A DNA stretch of 64,000 nucleotides from Sandaracinus amylolyticus (GTDB lineage: Bacteria > Myxococcota_A > Polyangia > Polyangiales > Sandaracinaceae), in assembly GCF_000737325.1 (NCBI RefSeq), contig NZ_CP011125.1:3100001-3164000 (forward strand), in the 5' to 3' direction. The stretch's first letter is position 1; every line of letters begins with the position of its first letter. This document shows positions 54,518 through 64,000 of this stretch, piece after piece. The position numbers were made by a program, and so were the translations under genes. Below the pieces are notes generated by a model. It was not told the origin of the DNA. It saw nothing but the letters and a program-made list of their open reading frames with translations, and searched no databases.

Positions 54518-55900
54518 GTGAGCGTCGGTGAGCGTCGGGGTTGGGTCGCGCTGGTCGCGGCCGTCGTGATCGCGAGCGCGGCATCGAGCGCGCGTGCGGA
54601 CGGGCCCTACGAGGGCGATTGGCGCGCCGGGCCGATGCGCATCGACGTGCAGGTCGAGAGCTGGGGCGGCGACTGCGGGCCGCGTCCGGAGTCGACGACC
54701 GTGCCGGGCGGATCGACGGTCCACGTCACGCAGTCGGGCGACGATCTGACGTTCCAGGGGCGTCCCGCGCGCAGCACGCGCGGATGCTGGAGCGAGAACG
54801 CGTCGGTGCGGCGCGTGTCGTCGAGCTTCCAGGCGGGCACGTGGCGGATCGTGTGCCGCACGCCCGACGACGATCCGCGCGCCGAGACCGGGCAGTACAC
54901 GCTTCGCGCGGAGGGCACCGAGCGCATCGAGTTCCGCGACGTGAGCCGCTACGACTGGCAGCTCAACGAGTCGTCGTGCCGCGCGACGATCACGTCGACG
55001 CAGACGTTCGAGCGCGTCGGCGGCGCGAGCCCGACACCGGAGCCCGAGCCGATGCCGACTCCGACGCCCGAGCCGGAGCGCGAGCCCGCGTGCACGCCGG
55101 GCGCACCGGCGCGGATCTCGCTGCGCCCGGCGCAGTCGACGCTCGAGCCGGGCGGACGCGTGTGCCTGAGCGCGCGTGTCGTCGATGCGAACGGGTGCGC
55201 GATCCGCGGGCGATCGCCGCGGCTTGAGCTCCGTACGCCGCCGGGCGCGACGGGCCAGCTGCGCGGGACGTGCTTCGAGGCGGCAGCGAGCGCGGCGGAG
55301 GGCGAAGGCGAGTTCACGATCGTCGCGCGCGACGGAGCGATGGAGGCCCAGGTGCGCGTGCAGGTGCGCACGCCGGATCTCTCGGACCTCATCGCGCGTC
55401 GAGCCGAGGGCGGCGGCGCCGTGACGCTCGGCGATGCGGAGAGCACGTCGGAAGAAGCCGCGCGCGTTGCGGCGCGGAGCGAAGGCGCTGCGCGCGGGAC
55501 GCCGGCGTGGCTCGTCGCGGGCGCCGTGCTCGGGCTCGTCATGGTCGTCGTGGCGAGCATCGGGCTGGTCGTGGTCGGGCGGCGCCGCAGGAAGAAGAAG
55601 GAGCGACCGATCGTCGCGAGCGAGGTGCACGAGGCGCCCGTCGCGCCCGTGCCGGCGCCGGTCCCGCCGCCTCCGCCGGTCGCGAGCGGAGAGCCGAAGA
55701 TCTGCCCGACGTGTCGCCGCGGATATCCGCCCGACGCGACGACGTGCTCGGTCGACGGGACGCCGCTCGTCGCCTACGCGGACTTCGCCGCGGGCAAGGC
55801 CGCGAGCACCGCCGCGAGCGAGAAGATCTGCCCGGTCTGCGGCACTCGATATCCGGCCTCGACCCGCTTCTGCGGCAAGGACGGGACGACCCTGAGCTGA
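54518..55900 (+). CDS. Membrane-spanning protein: exported domains plus two cytoplasmic zinc ribbons
   Basis: The 460-residue product starts at GTG 54518 with a signal peptide, followed by a Cys-containing beta domain (about 30-175), a Pro/Glu-rich linker (PTPEPEPMPTPTPEPE), an Ig-like domain (about 195-295), one membrane helix (AWLVAGAVLGLVMVVVASIG, about 330-355), a basic stop-transfer run (RRRRKKKE) and two zinc ribbons: CPTCRRGYPPDATTCSVDG and CPVCGTRYPASTRFCGKDG. Both ribbons lie on the cytoplasmic side by topology. Next door is an AgmX/GltJ-like protein, also with a cytoplasmic zinc ribbon. No known function; a signalling or scaffolding role across the inner membrane is inferred. Confidence 0.75.
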   Translation: MSVGERRGWVALVAAVVIASAASSARADGPYEGDWRAGPMRIDVQVESWGGDCGPRPESTTVPGGSTVHVTQSGDDLTFQGRPARSTRGCWSENASVRRVSSSFQAGTWRIVCRTPDDDPRAETGQYTLRAEGTERIEFRDVSRYDWQLNESSCRATITSTQTFERVGGASPTPEPEPMPTPTPEPEREPACTPGAPARISLRPAQSTLEPGGRVCLSARVVDANGCAIRGRSPRLELRTPPGATGQLRGTCFEAAASAAEGEGEFTIVARDGAMEAQVRVQVRTPDLSDLIARRAEGGGAVTLGDAESTSEEAARVAARSEGAARGTPAWLVAGAVLGLVMVVVASIGLVVVGRRRRKKKERPIVASEVHEAPVAPVPAPVPPPPPVASGEPKICPTCRRGYPPDATTCSVDGTPLVAYADFAAGKAASTAASEKICPVCGTRYPASTRFCGKDGTTLS

Positions 55901-55901
55901 C

Positions 55902-55937
55902 ATCGCGCTGAGGCGCGATCGCTACACCCAAGGGTGT
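55902..55937 (+). terminator. Two small hairpins after the zinc-ribbon membrane protein
   Basis: Perfect stems atcgcgc-tgag-gcgcgat (55902-55919) and acaccc-aa-gggtgt (55924-55937) follow the stop by 1 bp. No T-run is present. They may terminate the 54518 gene or separate it from the AgmX-like gene. Confidence 0.45.
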
Positions 55938-56102
55938 GCGCGTCGTCGGTTCTATCAGGCCGAACGAGATGTGAGCCGAGCTTGATCGGCGCGTCGCGAG
56001 ACGGGTATCCTCGCACGCGCTTTCGGGCCGCTCCGCTATCGTTCCGAGCTGTTTTGTCGCTCGGGGGACCAGGCCATTCGACCGATCGAGGGGATCACCG
56101 AG

Positions 56103-57965
56103 ATGAAAATCGTCTGCGACAGCTGTGGCGCCAAGTACTCGATTGCCGACGAGAAGGTGGCAGGCCGGGTCTTCAAGATCCGGTGCAAGAAGTGCGGCGC
56201 GGCGATCGTCGTGCGCGGTGATCAGTCGTCGTCGCAGGAGAGCGCGGCCGCGGGTGGAGCGGCGCCCGCCGGCAACTTCGACTACGGCGGCGAGGCCGTG
56301 TGGCACGTGGTCGTCGAGGGCGAGCAGCAGGGCCCGTTCTCGCCCGCGCAGCTCGGCCAGATGATCTCGGCGAACACGATCGCGTGGGACGCGTACGTGT
56401 GGCGCGAGGGCTACGACGACTGGAAGCCGGCGCAGGACATCGAGGAGCTCGTCCAGGCGATCATGAACCCGGGCGGCGGCGCCGCGGGTGGCGGTGAGGC
56501 GGCGGCGAGTGACGATCCGTTCGCCGAGGCCGCCGCGGCGCCCGCGAGCAAGCCGGCGCCGGCGGCGTCGTCGGGCTCGGATGCAGGCGCGGATCTCTTC
56601 GCGCAGAGCGAGTCGGCGAGCCCGTTCGGCGGTGGAAGCCCGTTCGGTGGCGGTGGTGACGACGACGACGTGGTCGCGTCGGCGCCGAGCCCGCGGGTGA
56701 GCGCGAACCAGGCGATGACCGGCGCGCGCAACGAGAACTCGGTGCTGTTCTCGCTCTCGAACCTGCAGGCGCTCGCGACCGGCGGCTCGAGCCCCGGGGC
56801 GTCGACCAGCTCGTCGTCGAGCGCGGCGAAGTCGTCCTCGTCGTCGGCGGCCGCGGCGCGGCCGGGGATGGCGGCGGGCGAGGGCTCGGGCCTGATCGAC
56901 ATCCGCGCGCTCGCGAGCGCGACCGGTGTCGCGGGCGGCGGTGCGGCGACGGGCGGGATCGCGCCCGCGGCGTCGCCGGCGCGCGTCGATGATCTCCTCA
57001 GCATCGGTACGGCTTCGCCGGGTCTCGGGTCGGCGCTCGGCGCGCCGGTGATCATCCCCGAGAAGAAGGAAGAGGGCGGCGGCAAGGGCCTGGTGATCGG
57101 CATGTCGATCCTGGGCGGCTGCATCCTCGTGGCGGCGATCGCGATCGTCGTCGTGATGTCGAACCAGCCCGACCCCGCGACGATCGCGGCGGCCGACACG
57201 GCGGCTGCGGGCGCGCTCGCGCCGGGTGCGACGGCGGCCGCGCCGGGCGCGACGGCGGTGCCCGGCACGACGGCCGTTCCGGGGACCGCCGCGCCGACGC
57301 CTGCGACGGGCACCGAAGTCGCGGCGGCAGCGGGTGGGACGACGGGCGGGACGACCGCGCCGGCGGCGCCCGCGACCGGCACCTCGGGCGCCACGGCGCG
57401 CGAGGAAGAGGGCAGCAGCGAGGGCCGCAGCGGTGGCGGCAGCGGTCGTCGTCGTGAGCGCGGCGCCTCGGGCTCGTCGGGCGGCGGCAGTGAGCCGGCG
57501 GCTGCGAGCAGCGGCGGCGGCGGCTCGTCGGGCGGCAGCGCGGCGTCGGGTGGCTCGTCGTCGGGCAGCCGCAGCGGTGGCGGCGGTGGCGGCGGCAGCG
57601 ACATCGACAGCCTGCTCCAGGGCGCGCTCGGCGGCAGCGGCGGTGGCGGCCGTAGCGGCGGTGGCGGTGGCAGTGGTGGTGGCGGCGGTGACTCGTCGCT
57701 CCCGCAGACCCCGTCGCGTGACGACGTCGTGCGCGCGATGGGCAGCGTGCAGAGCGCGGTCGCGGCGTGCGGCGGCGGTCAGCACGGCACCGCGACGGTC
57801 GCGATCTCGGTCGCGGGCACGTCGGGTCGCGTGACGAACGCGACGGTCGGCGGTCAGTTCGCGGGCACGCCGGTCGGCTCGTGCATCGCGCGTGCGGTGC
57901 GTGGCGCGTCGTTCCCGCGCTTCCAGCGCGCGACGTTCACGATCAACTATCCGTTCCGCCTCTGA
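56103..57965 (+). CDS. AgmX/GltJ-like protein: zinc ribbon, GYF domain, TonB-like C-terminus
   Basis: The 620-residue product starts MKIVCDSCGAKYSIADEKVA with an MJ0042-type zinc ribbon (CDSC...CKKC, residues 5-32), then a GYF-type domain (WHVVVEGEQQGPFSPAQLGQ to about 117), a long Ala/Ser/Gly/Pro-rich linker, one membrane helix (about 330-354), a Gly/Ser-rich periplasmic stretch, and a C-terminal TonB-like AgmX domain (about 530-620, GTATVAISVAGTSGRVTNAT). In Myxococcus the GltJ/AgmX protein of the gliding motor has this order and its zinc ribbon and GYF domains bind regulators. The homologue here may serve motility or another envelope motor. Confidence 0.85.
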   Translation: MKIVCDSCGAKYSIADEKVAGRVFKIRCKKCGAAIVVRGDQSSSQESAAAGGAAPAGNFDYGGEAVWHVVVEGEQQGPFSPAQLGQMISANTIAWDAYVWREGYDDWKPAQDIEELVQAIMNPGGGAAGGGEAAASDDPFAEAAAAPASKPAPAASSGSDAGADLFAQSESASPFGGGSPFGGGGDDDDVVASAPSPRVSANQAMTGARNENSVLFSLSNLQALATGGSSPGASTSSSSSAAKSSSSSAAAARPGMAAGEGSGLIDIRALASATGVAGGGAATGGIAPAASPARVDDLLSIGTASPGLGSALGAPVIIPEKKEEGGGKGLVIGMSILGGCILVAAIAIVVVMSNQPDPATIAAADTAAAGALAPGATAAAPGATAVPGTTAVPGTAAPTPATGTEVAAAAGGTTGGTTAPAAPATGTSGATAREEEGSSEGRSGGGSGRRRERGASGSSGGGSEPAAASSGGGGSSGGSAASGGSSSGSRSGGGGGGGSDIDSLLQGALGGSGGGGRSGGGGGSGGGGGDSSLPQTPSRDDVVRAMGSVQSAVAACGGGQHGTATVAISVAGTSGRVTNATVGGQFAGTPVGSCIARAVRGASFPRFQRATFTINYPFRL

Positions 57966-57989
57966 TCGCGAGCGCGTGAACGCGCGAGG

Positions 57990-58025
57990 AGCCCCGTCCG
58001 CGTGAAGCGGGCGGGGCTTCTTCGT
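57990..58025 (+). terminator. Intrinsic terminator of the AgmX-like gene
   Basis: A 12-bp stem (agccccgtccgc 57990-58001 with 58007-58018, one G-T-type pair) with a 5-base loop is followed by TCTTCGTTC. It lies 24 bp after the stop, between convergent genes. Confidence 0.75.
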
Positions 58026-58033
58026 TCCGTCGG

Positions 58034-58747
58034 TCAGCGGCGTCGGCGCACGAAGAACGCGATCAGACCCGCGACGAGCGCGACGAGCCCGACCGCGAGC
58101 GCGACGAGCGGCATGCGCGACTCGCTCCGCGTCGGATAACGCACGCGCGCGCCGAACGTCGTCGGCTGCGCGCCGCCGCGCACGATGCCGAGCTCGTCCT
58201 CGTCGCAGCGCGCGGGATCACGCTCGGGGCCGCACGCAATCATCTCCGCGCCGTCGTGCGCGCGGAACGCGACGTCGGTGCGATCGAACGTCTCGCGCCG
58301 GACCATTCGATCCTCGAAGACGACGTGGTGCTCGCGCGCGTCGGTCGGCAGGTGCGCGACCATCTCGACCGTCAGCGGCACCTCGCGCACGCGCCCGATC
58401 GGATCGAGCCAGCCGTCGGTCCACGCGAGCTCGACGGGCGCGCCGTCGAGCTCGACCGGCACCTCGGTGCGCAGCCCCTCGCCCCACTGCGCGAGGTAGC
58501 GATCCGCTTCGTCGCGCGTGACCTCGTGATCGCCGTTCGCGTCGGCGGCCGCGAGCACGCGCTCGCCTTCTTCCGCGCCGAGCATCAGCGAGACCACGAG
58601 CCGCGTGTCGCCCTCGGTCGCGTCGAGCTTGAGGTACCGCTCGGCGCGCAGGATCACGTGACCGAGGTGCGCGCGCGCCGGACGCGCGATCGCGATCGCG
58701 CCTCCGATCAGCGCGACCGCGATCGCGAGCCGACGACGTTCACGCAC
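58034..58747 (-). CDS. Exported EF-hand protein with C-terminal anchor
   Basis: The 237-residue product starts at GTG 58747, overlapping the pepA stop by 8 bp. It has a signal peptide, a single EF-hand-like loop (AADANGDHEVTRDEADRYLA, about residues 67-86) and a final membrane helix with an Arg-rich end. The exported part resembles accessory domains seen with periplasmic metal-related proteins, but I cannot name a family. It is translationally coupled to pepA, perhaps without functional link. Confidence 0.7.
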   Translation of the reverse strand: MRERRRLAIAVALIGGAIAIARPARAHLGHVILRAERYLKLDATEGDTRLVVSLMLGAEEGERVLAAADANGDHEVTRDEADRYLAQWGEGLRTEVPVELDGAPVELAWTDGWLDPIGRVREVPLTVEMVAHLPTDAREHHVVFEDRMVRRETFDRTDVAFRAHDGAEMIACGPERDPARCDEDELGIVRGGAQPTTFGARVRYPTRSESRMPLVALAVGLVALVAGLIAFFVRRRR

Positions 58748-60230
58748 TCTCGCCGAGCGCCTCGAGGAAGCGCACCGCGGTCGTCACGCCGAAGCCCGTG
58801 CCGCCCTTGGGCGCGGTGCCATGCGGACGATCGAGGAACGCCGGGCCCGCGATGTCGAGGTGCATCCACTTCGACTGGCCGATGAACTCGCGCAGGAAGA
58901 GCGCCGCCGTGATCGAGCCGCCGTACTGCTCGCCGACGTGCTTCATGTCCGCGATGTCGCTCTTGAGCAGCTCGCGGAGCTCCTCGTCGAGCGGCATCCG
59001 CCAGAACGTCTCGCCCTCGGCGTCCGCGGCCTTCTGGTAGCGGCTCGCGAGCTCGTCGTCGTTCGCGAAGAGACCCGCGCGCCACGGACCGAGCGCGACC
59101 ATGCACGCGCCGGTGAGCGTCGCGTGATCGATCAGGTAGTCGGGCTCGATCTCGCGCGCCGCGTACGTGAGCACGTCGGCGAGCACGAGGCGGCCCTCGG
59201 CGTCGGTGTTGATGATCTCGACGGTCTTGCCGTCGAGGCTCGAGAACACGTCACCGGGCCGGTACGCCGCGGGGCCCGTCATGTTCTCCGTCGCGCCGAT
59301 GAAGCCGTGCACCTCGACCGGCAGACCGAGCCGCGCGCACGCGACGAGCACGCCGATCGTCACGGCCGCGCCCGCCATGTCGCACTTCATGTCGACCATC
59401 GACTTCGGCGGCTTGATGCAGAGACCACCCGAGTCGAACGTCAGGCCCTTGCCGACGAACACGATCTTCTTGGCGCCCTTCTTCGCGCCCGCGGGCTTCC
59501 ACGCCATGTGCACGAGGCGCGGCTCCTCGGCGCTCCCGCGGTTGACCGCGAGGAAGAGGTTCATGCCGAGCTTCTCGATGCCCTTCTTGTCCCAGACCTT
59601 GCAGCTCAGGCCGTGGGCCTCGGACTGCGCGCGCGCCGCCTCGGCGAGCGCGGTCGGCGTGAGATCGTTCGGCGGCGCGTTCACGAGGTCGCGCACGAAG
59701 TTGATCGTCTCGCCCAGCGCGGTGCCGCGACGAAGCGCGTCCTTCGCGCCGGCTGCGCTCTTCGCGACCGCGATCTTCGCGGTCTCGGTGCGGCGCTTGG
59801 GGAGGCGATCGCCGGTCAGATAGCGCGTGTACTTGTAGCTGCCGGTGATGAGCCCCTCGGTCGCGACGCGCACAGCGCGCTCCTCGTCGGGCACGTCCTC
59901 GGGCAGCACGAGCGCGACGTGGTGATAGCGGCTCGCCGCCTGCGCGGCCTTCACCGCGATCGAGCGAACGTCGCGCTCCTTGCGCTCGCCGTCGCCGAGA
60001 CCGAGCACCAGCACGACGGGCGCGCCGAGGCCGCTCACCGTGACTCGGAGCGACTCGCCCGTCTTGCCCGTGAAGTCTTCGCGCTTCGCCGCCGCCGCGA
60101 GCGCACCGTCCGTCGCCTTGTCGAGCTGCTTGAAGACGGTGTCCTTGCCGAGTTGACCGGCGCGCACGCCGATGGCGAGGAGATCCGCCTTGATCTTGGT
60201 GGGCGCGTCGGTGGTGAGGCTGACCTTCAT
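58740..60230 (-). CDS. pepA: Leucyl aminopeptidase (M17)
   Basis: From ATG 60230 behind CCGGAGG the product is 496 residues. The M17 signature NTDAEGRLVLADVLTYA and the metal-binding KGLTFDSGGLCIKPPKSMVD with DMKCDMAGAA are complete. The enzyme removes N-terminal residues from peptides in the cytosol and often acts as a hexamer; some relatives bind DNA. The frame is open to 60440, but the upstream part does not resemble the family. Confidence 0.96.
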   Translation of the reverse strand: MKVSLTTDAPTKIKADLLAIGVRAGQLGKDTVFKQLDKATDGALAAAAKREDFTGKTGESLRVTVSGLGAPVVLVLGLGDGERKERDVRSIAVKAAQAASRYHHVALVLPEDVPDEERAVRVATEGLITGSYKYTRYLTGDRLPKRRTETAKIAVAKSAAGAKDALRRGTALGETINFVRDLVNAPPNDLTPTALAEAARAQSEAHGLSCKVWDKKGIEKLGMNLFLAVNRGSAEEPRLVHMAWKPAGAKKGAKKIVFVGKGLTFDSGGLCIKPPKSMVDMKCDMAGAAVTIGVLVACARLGLPVEVHGFIGATENMTGPAAYRPGDVFSSLDGKTVEIINTDAEGRLVLADVLTYAAREIEPDYLIDHATLTGACMVALGPWRAGLFANDDELASRYQKAADAEGETFWRMPLDEELRELLKSDIADMKHVGEQYGGSITAALFLREFIGQSKWMHLDIAGPAFLDRPHGTAPKGGTGFGVTTAVRFLEALGESA

Positions 60231-60385
60231 GATCCTCCGGAGAGCGTGCGGGGCAATCGCCGCGCGGTCCCCCCGGCGCTCGGCGCGCGCGATGGTGCCA
60301 CGGTGCGCTCGCAGTCTCAAGAGACGAGGGCAGCTGACGGCCGCCATCCCTCCGCCACCGATCCCGCCAGATCGGCTCGCGTTTT

Positions 60386-60399
60386 CCTTTGTTTTCTCA
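60386..60399. repeat. AT-rich 14-mer CCTTTGTTTTCTCA (also at 63351-63364)
   Basis: The same 14 bases occur in two intergenic spots 3 kb apart, unusual in DNA this G+C-rich. Here it lies 77 bp upstream of the 82-residue gene; the second copy spans the stop codon of the last gene in the window. Function unknown. Confidence 0.5.
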
Positions 60400-60475
60400 C
60401 ACCGCGGGAGCGGATCGCGAGTTGCGAAGGAGACGAGCACGCCGCGCGATGGCGGCGAGAGGAGGTCGAATCGAA

Positions 60476-60724
60476 ATGGAGAGCGCCAGCAGCAGGTCGC
60501 CGCTCGTCGTCTACACGATCGTGGAGCGCGAGCGCGACGGGAAGAAGTTCTGGGTTCGTATCGGAGCCGCGTTCCGCAACCGCGACGGGAGCCTCAACGC
60601 GTTCCTCGATGCGGTGCCGGTGAACGGCACGATGCACATCCGCGAAGCGCGCCCGTGGAACGAGCGCGACGCCGGCGAAGTGCCGCACGACGATCTCGCG
60701 GTCGCGGACGCGCTCGCGCAGTGA
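60476..60724 (+). CDS. Small conserved-looking cytosolic protein
   Basis: The 82-residue product starts at ATG 60476 behind GAGAGGAGG. Its core [20 protein letters not shown] and [20 protein letters not shown] is compact and charged with a beta-hairpin-like pattern. I have seen similar small proteins in myxobacteria but know no function. An upstream ATG at 60389 would add an Arg-rich stretch without support. The exported ComEA-like gene follows after 82 bp. Confidence 0.75.
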   Translation: MESASSRSPLVVYTIVERERDGKKFWVRIGAAFRNRDGSLNAFLDAVPVNGTMHIREARPWNERDAGEVPHDDLAVADALAQ

Positions 60725-60806
60725 ACGAGAGCACGACTGCCTCGCTCGTCGAGCATGGCAGTCGAGAGTGTCAGTCGAAGAGAAAAGAAAAAGGAGAGTC
60801 GGAGTC

Positions 60807-61280
60807 ATGGAAAAGCAGAATCGTTCGATGTTCGGAATGGGCCTCGTGCGCGCGACGATCGCCGCGCTCGCGATCTCCACGCTCGCGGCGACGCCGCATG
60901 CCGATGCGCAGCGACGTCAGGTCGCGACCGCGCAGACCAGCGCCTCGCGCGCGCCTGCCGCTGCGCCCGCGACGGCGAGCGCCGAGGGGGTGGTGAACAT
61001 CCAGACCGCGAGCGTCGAGGAGCTGCAGCGGCTGCCCGGCATCGGGCCCTCGAAGGCACAGGCGATCGTCGCGTTCCGCGAGCGCACAGCGTTCCGCCGC
61101 GTCGAGGACATCTTGCGCGTGCGCGGCATCGGTCGCGCGACCTTCCGCCGCCTGCGCCCGATGATCACGGTCACCGGCCCCACCACGCTGACGCAGGACG
61201 TGCGCTCGCCGCGTCGCGCGCAGTCGTCCGAGGACGCCGCGGACGCGGAGAGCGAGTCGGAGCCCGACGGCGAGGAGTGA
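60807..61280 (+). CDS. Exported ComEA-like helix-hairpin-helix protein
   Basis: The 157-residue product starts at ATG 60807 behind aaggagag, with a signal peptide (about 1-38), an Ala/Pro-rich spacer, and a double helix-hairpin-helix: VNIQTASVEELQRLPGIGPS and FRRVEDILRVRGIGRATFRR, about residues 65-130, then an acidic tail. This matches the DNA-binding module of ComEA, the periplasmic receptor in natural transformation. No other competence gene is adjacent, and some ComEA-like proteins serve other roles. Its stop lies 5 bp from the hisG stop. Confidence 0.85.
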   Translation: MEKQNRSMFGMGLVRATIAALAISTLAATPHADAQRRQVATAQTSASRAPAAAPATASAEGVVNIQTASVEELQRLPGIGPSKAQAIVAFRERTAFRRVEDILRVRGIGRATFRRLRPMITVTGPTTLTQDVRSPRRAQSSEDAADAESESEPDGEE

Positions 61281-61285
61281 CGGAG

Positions 61286-61997
61286 TCAGCCCGCGGATCG
61301 CGAGGCTCGGCGCGTGCCGGGGCTCGCGGTCCGCGCGTCCGTCGTCGCGGCGCGCGCGGGCTCGAGCGCCGCGAGGATCGGCGCGATCGCGTCGCGCTTG
61401 AGCTTGAGCGCGGCGCGGTTCGCGACGACCACCGAGGACACGTCGCAGATGGTCTCGAACGTCACGAGCCCGTTCTGACGCAGCGTCTCGCCGCTCTCGA
61501 CGAGATCGACGATGACGTCGGCGAGCCCCGTGATCGGCGCGAGCTCGACCGAGCCCTGCACGAAGATGATCTCGACCGGGATCCCACGACGCGCGTAGTG
61601 CGCGGCCGCGATGTTCGGGAACTTCGTCGCGACGCGCAGCGTACGCGGCGGGGCAGGGCGGTCGGGCAGCCCCGCGACCATCATGCGGCAGCGGCCGATC
61701 CCGAGATCGACGGGCGCGTAGAGGTCGTACTCGCGCTCGAGCAGCACGTCGCGACCGACGACGCCGAGATCCGCGGCGCCGTACTCGACGTAGGTCGGCA
61801 CGTCGTCCGGCTTGAGCAGGAGGAACGACACGCCCGCCTCGCGATCCTCGCGCATCAGCGTGCGATCGTCGGCGAGCAGCGCCTCGCGACGCACGCCGAC
61901 CTTCTCGAGCAGATCGGCGAGCGGCTTCAGGATGCGGCCCTTCGGGACCGCGATGGTGACGCCGCGGCCGCCCAGGGCGCGCAGCGTCGGACGCTTC

Positions 61998-62005
<8 letters not shown>
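61286..62005 (-). CDS. hisG: ATP phosphoribosyltransferase, short form
   Basis: From GTG 62005 the product is 239 residues. It has [20 protein letters not shown] and the active-site region [16 protein letters not shown]. The enzyme starts histidine synthesis from ATP and PRPP. It lacks the roughly 80-residue C-terminal regulatory domain, so it should need the HisZ partner, which is not in this window. Its start overlaps the murA stop by 8 bp, so it is cotranscribed with a cell-wall gene. Confidence 0.93.
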
Positions 62006-63263
<1,258 letters not shown>

Positions 63264-63350
63264 GGTGCGGCTCCTCCGGTGAGGCCCACGATGGGCCGGG
63301 CTCCATGTAGCAACGCCGCGACGGGGCGAGCAACATTCCTCACGCGCGCG

Positions 63351-63364
63351 CCTTTGTTTTCTCA
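63351..63364. repeat. Second copy of the AT-rich 14-mer CCTTTGTTTTCTCA
   Basis: Identical to 60386-60399 and overlapping the TGA stop (63362-63364) of the minus-strand gene. See the first copy for context. Confidence 0.5.
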
Positions 63365-64000
63365 AGCGAGCGCGAGCCCGAGCAGGAACGAGCCGAACCC
63401 GAGGATCCACACCGTTCCCCACACGCGCGCTTGGGCGGCGACGAGCCGATCTTCCTCGTCGATCGCGCGGGTCACGAACGCGAGCGCGGCCACGATCCAC
63501 GTCGCGAGGCCGAGCAGCGCGACCAATCCCCAGAACGGCGAAGGACGCGGGACGTCGCGCAACAGCTCGAGGTGCGCGGCGCGTCGCTCCGCCTCGCTCC
63601 GACCGGCGTCGACCGGGGGCGGCGGCAGCGCGGCCATCAGCGTCGCGATGTGCTCGTCGGCGCGCTCGAGGCGCTCCGCGTGAGGCACGTAGAAGCTCCG
63701 CGCGCCGAGGATCGCACCGCGCACCGAGCGCCACGCCGCGAGCGCGAGATCGCGATCCCCCGCGGCCTCTGCGCCTCGCGCGATCTCCGCGAGGCGATCG
63801 AGCGCGTCGGTCGAGTACGGATTGCCCGGCGCGTACCACCGCGCTGCGCGACGGTAGTGCGCGACCGAGGCATCGACGTCGCCGCGCTCGCGCAGTCGAT
63901 CCGCCTCGACGAGCTCGGCGCGCGACGCGGTCACCACGCGCACGGCGAGCACCAGCAGCAGCACGCCCGCGATCCCGACCGCGCGTGCGATGCGCCGCGC
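63362..64000 (-). CDS. TPR-like membrane protein, 5' end outside window or at the edge
   Basis: The minus-strand frame is open from the window edge to TGA at 63362. At least 200 residues (from GTG 63964) are visible: an N-terminal hydrophobic segment ([18 protein letters not shown]), a helical-repeat part ([20 protein letters not shown] and [20 protein letters not shown]), and two membrane helices near the C-terminus ([20 protein letters not shown] and [19 protein letters not shown]). GTG 63964 is one possible start but the frame continues upstream. Role unknown; it precedes murA on the same strand. Confidence 0.75.
   Translation of the reverse strand, partial: ARRIARAVGIAGVLLLVLAVRVVTASRAELVEADRLRERGDVDASVAHYRRAARWYAPGNPYSTDALDRLAEIARGAEAAGDRDLALAAWRSVRGAILGARSFYVPHAERLERADEHIATLMAALPPPPVDAGRSEAERRAAHLELLRDVPRPSPFWGLVALLGLATWIVAALAFVTRAIDEEDRLVAAQARVWGTVWILGFGSFLLGLALA

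Noticed and set aside
56800-57720. Gly/Ser/Ala-rich repetitive DNA as a tandem-repeat array
   Set aside because: It codes for the flexible linkers of the AgmX-like protein; there is no fixed repeat unit.

Overview
The window is chromosomal DNA of very high G+C content (about 70% by eye) and looks like a myxobacterium-type deltaproteobacterium (Myxococcota, Polyangia; Sandaracinus-like is my best guess, by inference only). Evidence: many lipoproteins with Cys-rich 'CDDGN..GDGC' (DUF4215) or 'CDG.D.DCDG..DEG' (MopE-like) repeats, an AgmX/GltJ-type gliding protein, a b558-type SdhC, GTG starts, and long antisense shadow reading frames. No rRNA, CRISPR array, prophage or plasmid functions were seen.

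Layout. 1-744: 3' end of purB. 745-3999: accessory patch with a long inverted repeat and a complete IS21-family element (1112-3585) inserted with a 5-bp target duplication into a 21-bp tandem repeat. 4000-9794: TPR protein and MopE-repeat lipoprotein pair, a DUF1517-like membrane protein with a zinc ribbon, purC-purS, and a frameshifted lipoprotein/kinase remnant. 9881-22560: proS, a small membrane protein, a secreted esterase, a large soluble lytic transglycosylase, an outer-membrane barrel protein, and several orphan lipoproteins. 22557-27506: rnr, deoA and an acyl-CoA dehydrogenase. 27650-31866: a giant Cys-rich repeat lipoprotein, an orphan sdhC and a GNAT acetyltransferase.

31884-46553 (minus strand) is the core translation/transcription super-operon, read from right to left: tRNA-Thr(TGT), tRNA-Tyr, tRNA-Gly, tRNA-Thr(GGT), tuf, rpmG, tRNA-Trp, secE, nusG, rplK, rplA, rplJ, rplL, rpoB, rpoC. 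A strong sigma-70-like promoter precedes the first tRNA, a hairpin lies between rplL and rpoB, and a T-tailed terminator follows rpoC. The small rpmG gene (50 codons) is included.

46622-64000: TPR lipoprotein, ECF-type sigma factor, plsY, an M16-like lipoprotein without the zinc motif, a TetR regulator with an apparently leaderless promoter, etfBA, a membrane protein carrying two zinc ribbons next to an AgmX/GltJ-like zinc ribbon-GYF protein, an EF-hand membrane protein, pepA, an exported ComEA-like helix-hairpin-helix protein, short-form hisG, murA, and a partial membrane protein.

The most interesting signals outside the genes are: a shared palindrome (TGAAC-N4-ATTCAG) at the acyl-CoA dehydrogenase promoter, at the tetR start and upstream of the outer-membrane barrel gene, suggesting a small fatty-acid/electron-transfer regulon; a second palindrome beside it; an inverted repeat straddling the -10 of the tRNA-tuf promoter; and the double zinc-ribbon protein beside the gliding-type protein. 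I found no clear undescribed defence or biosynthetic system; most of the window is housekeeping.
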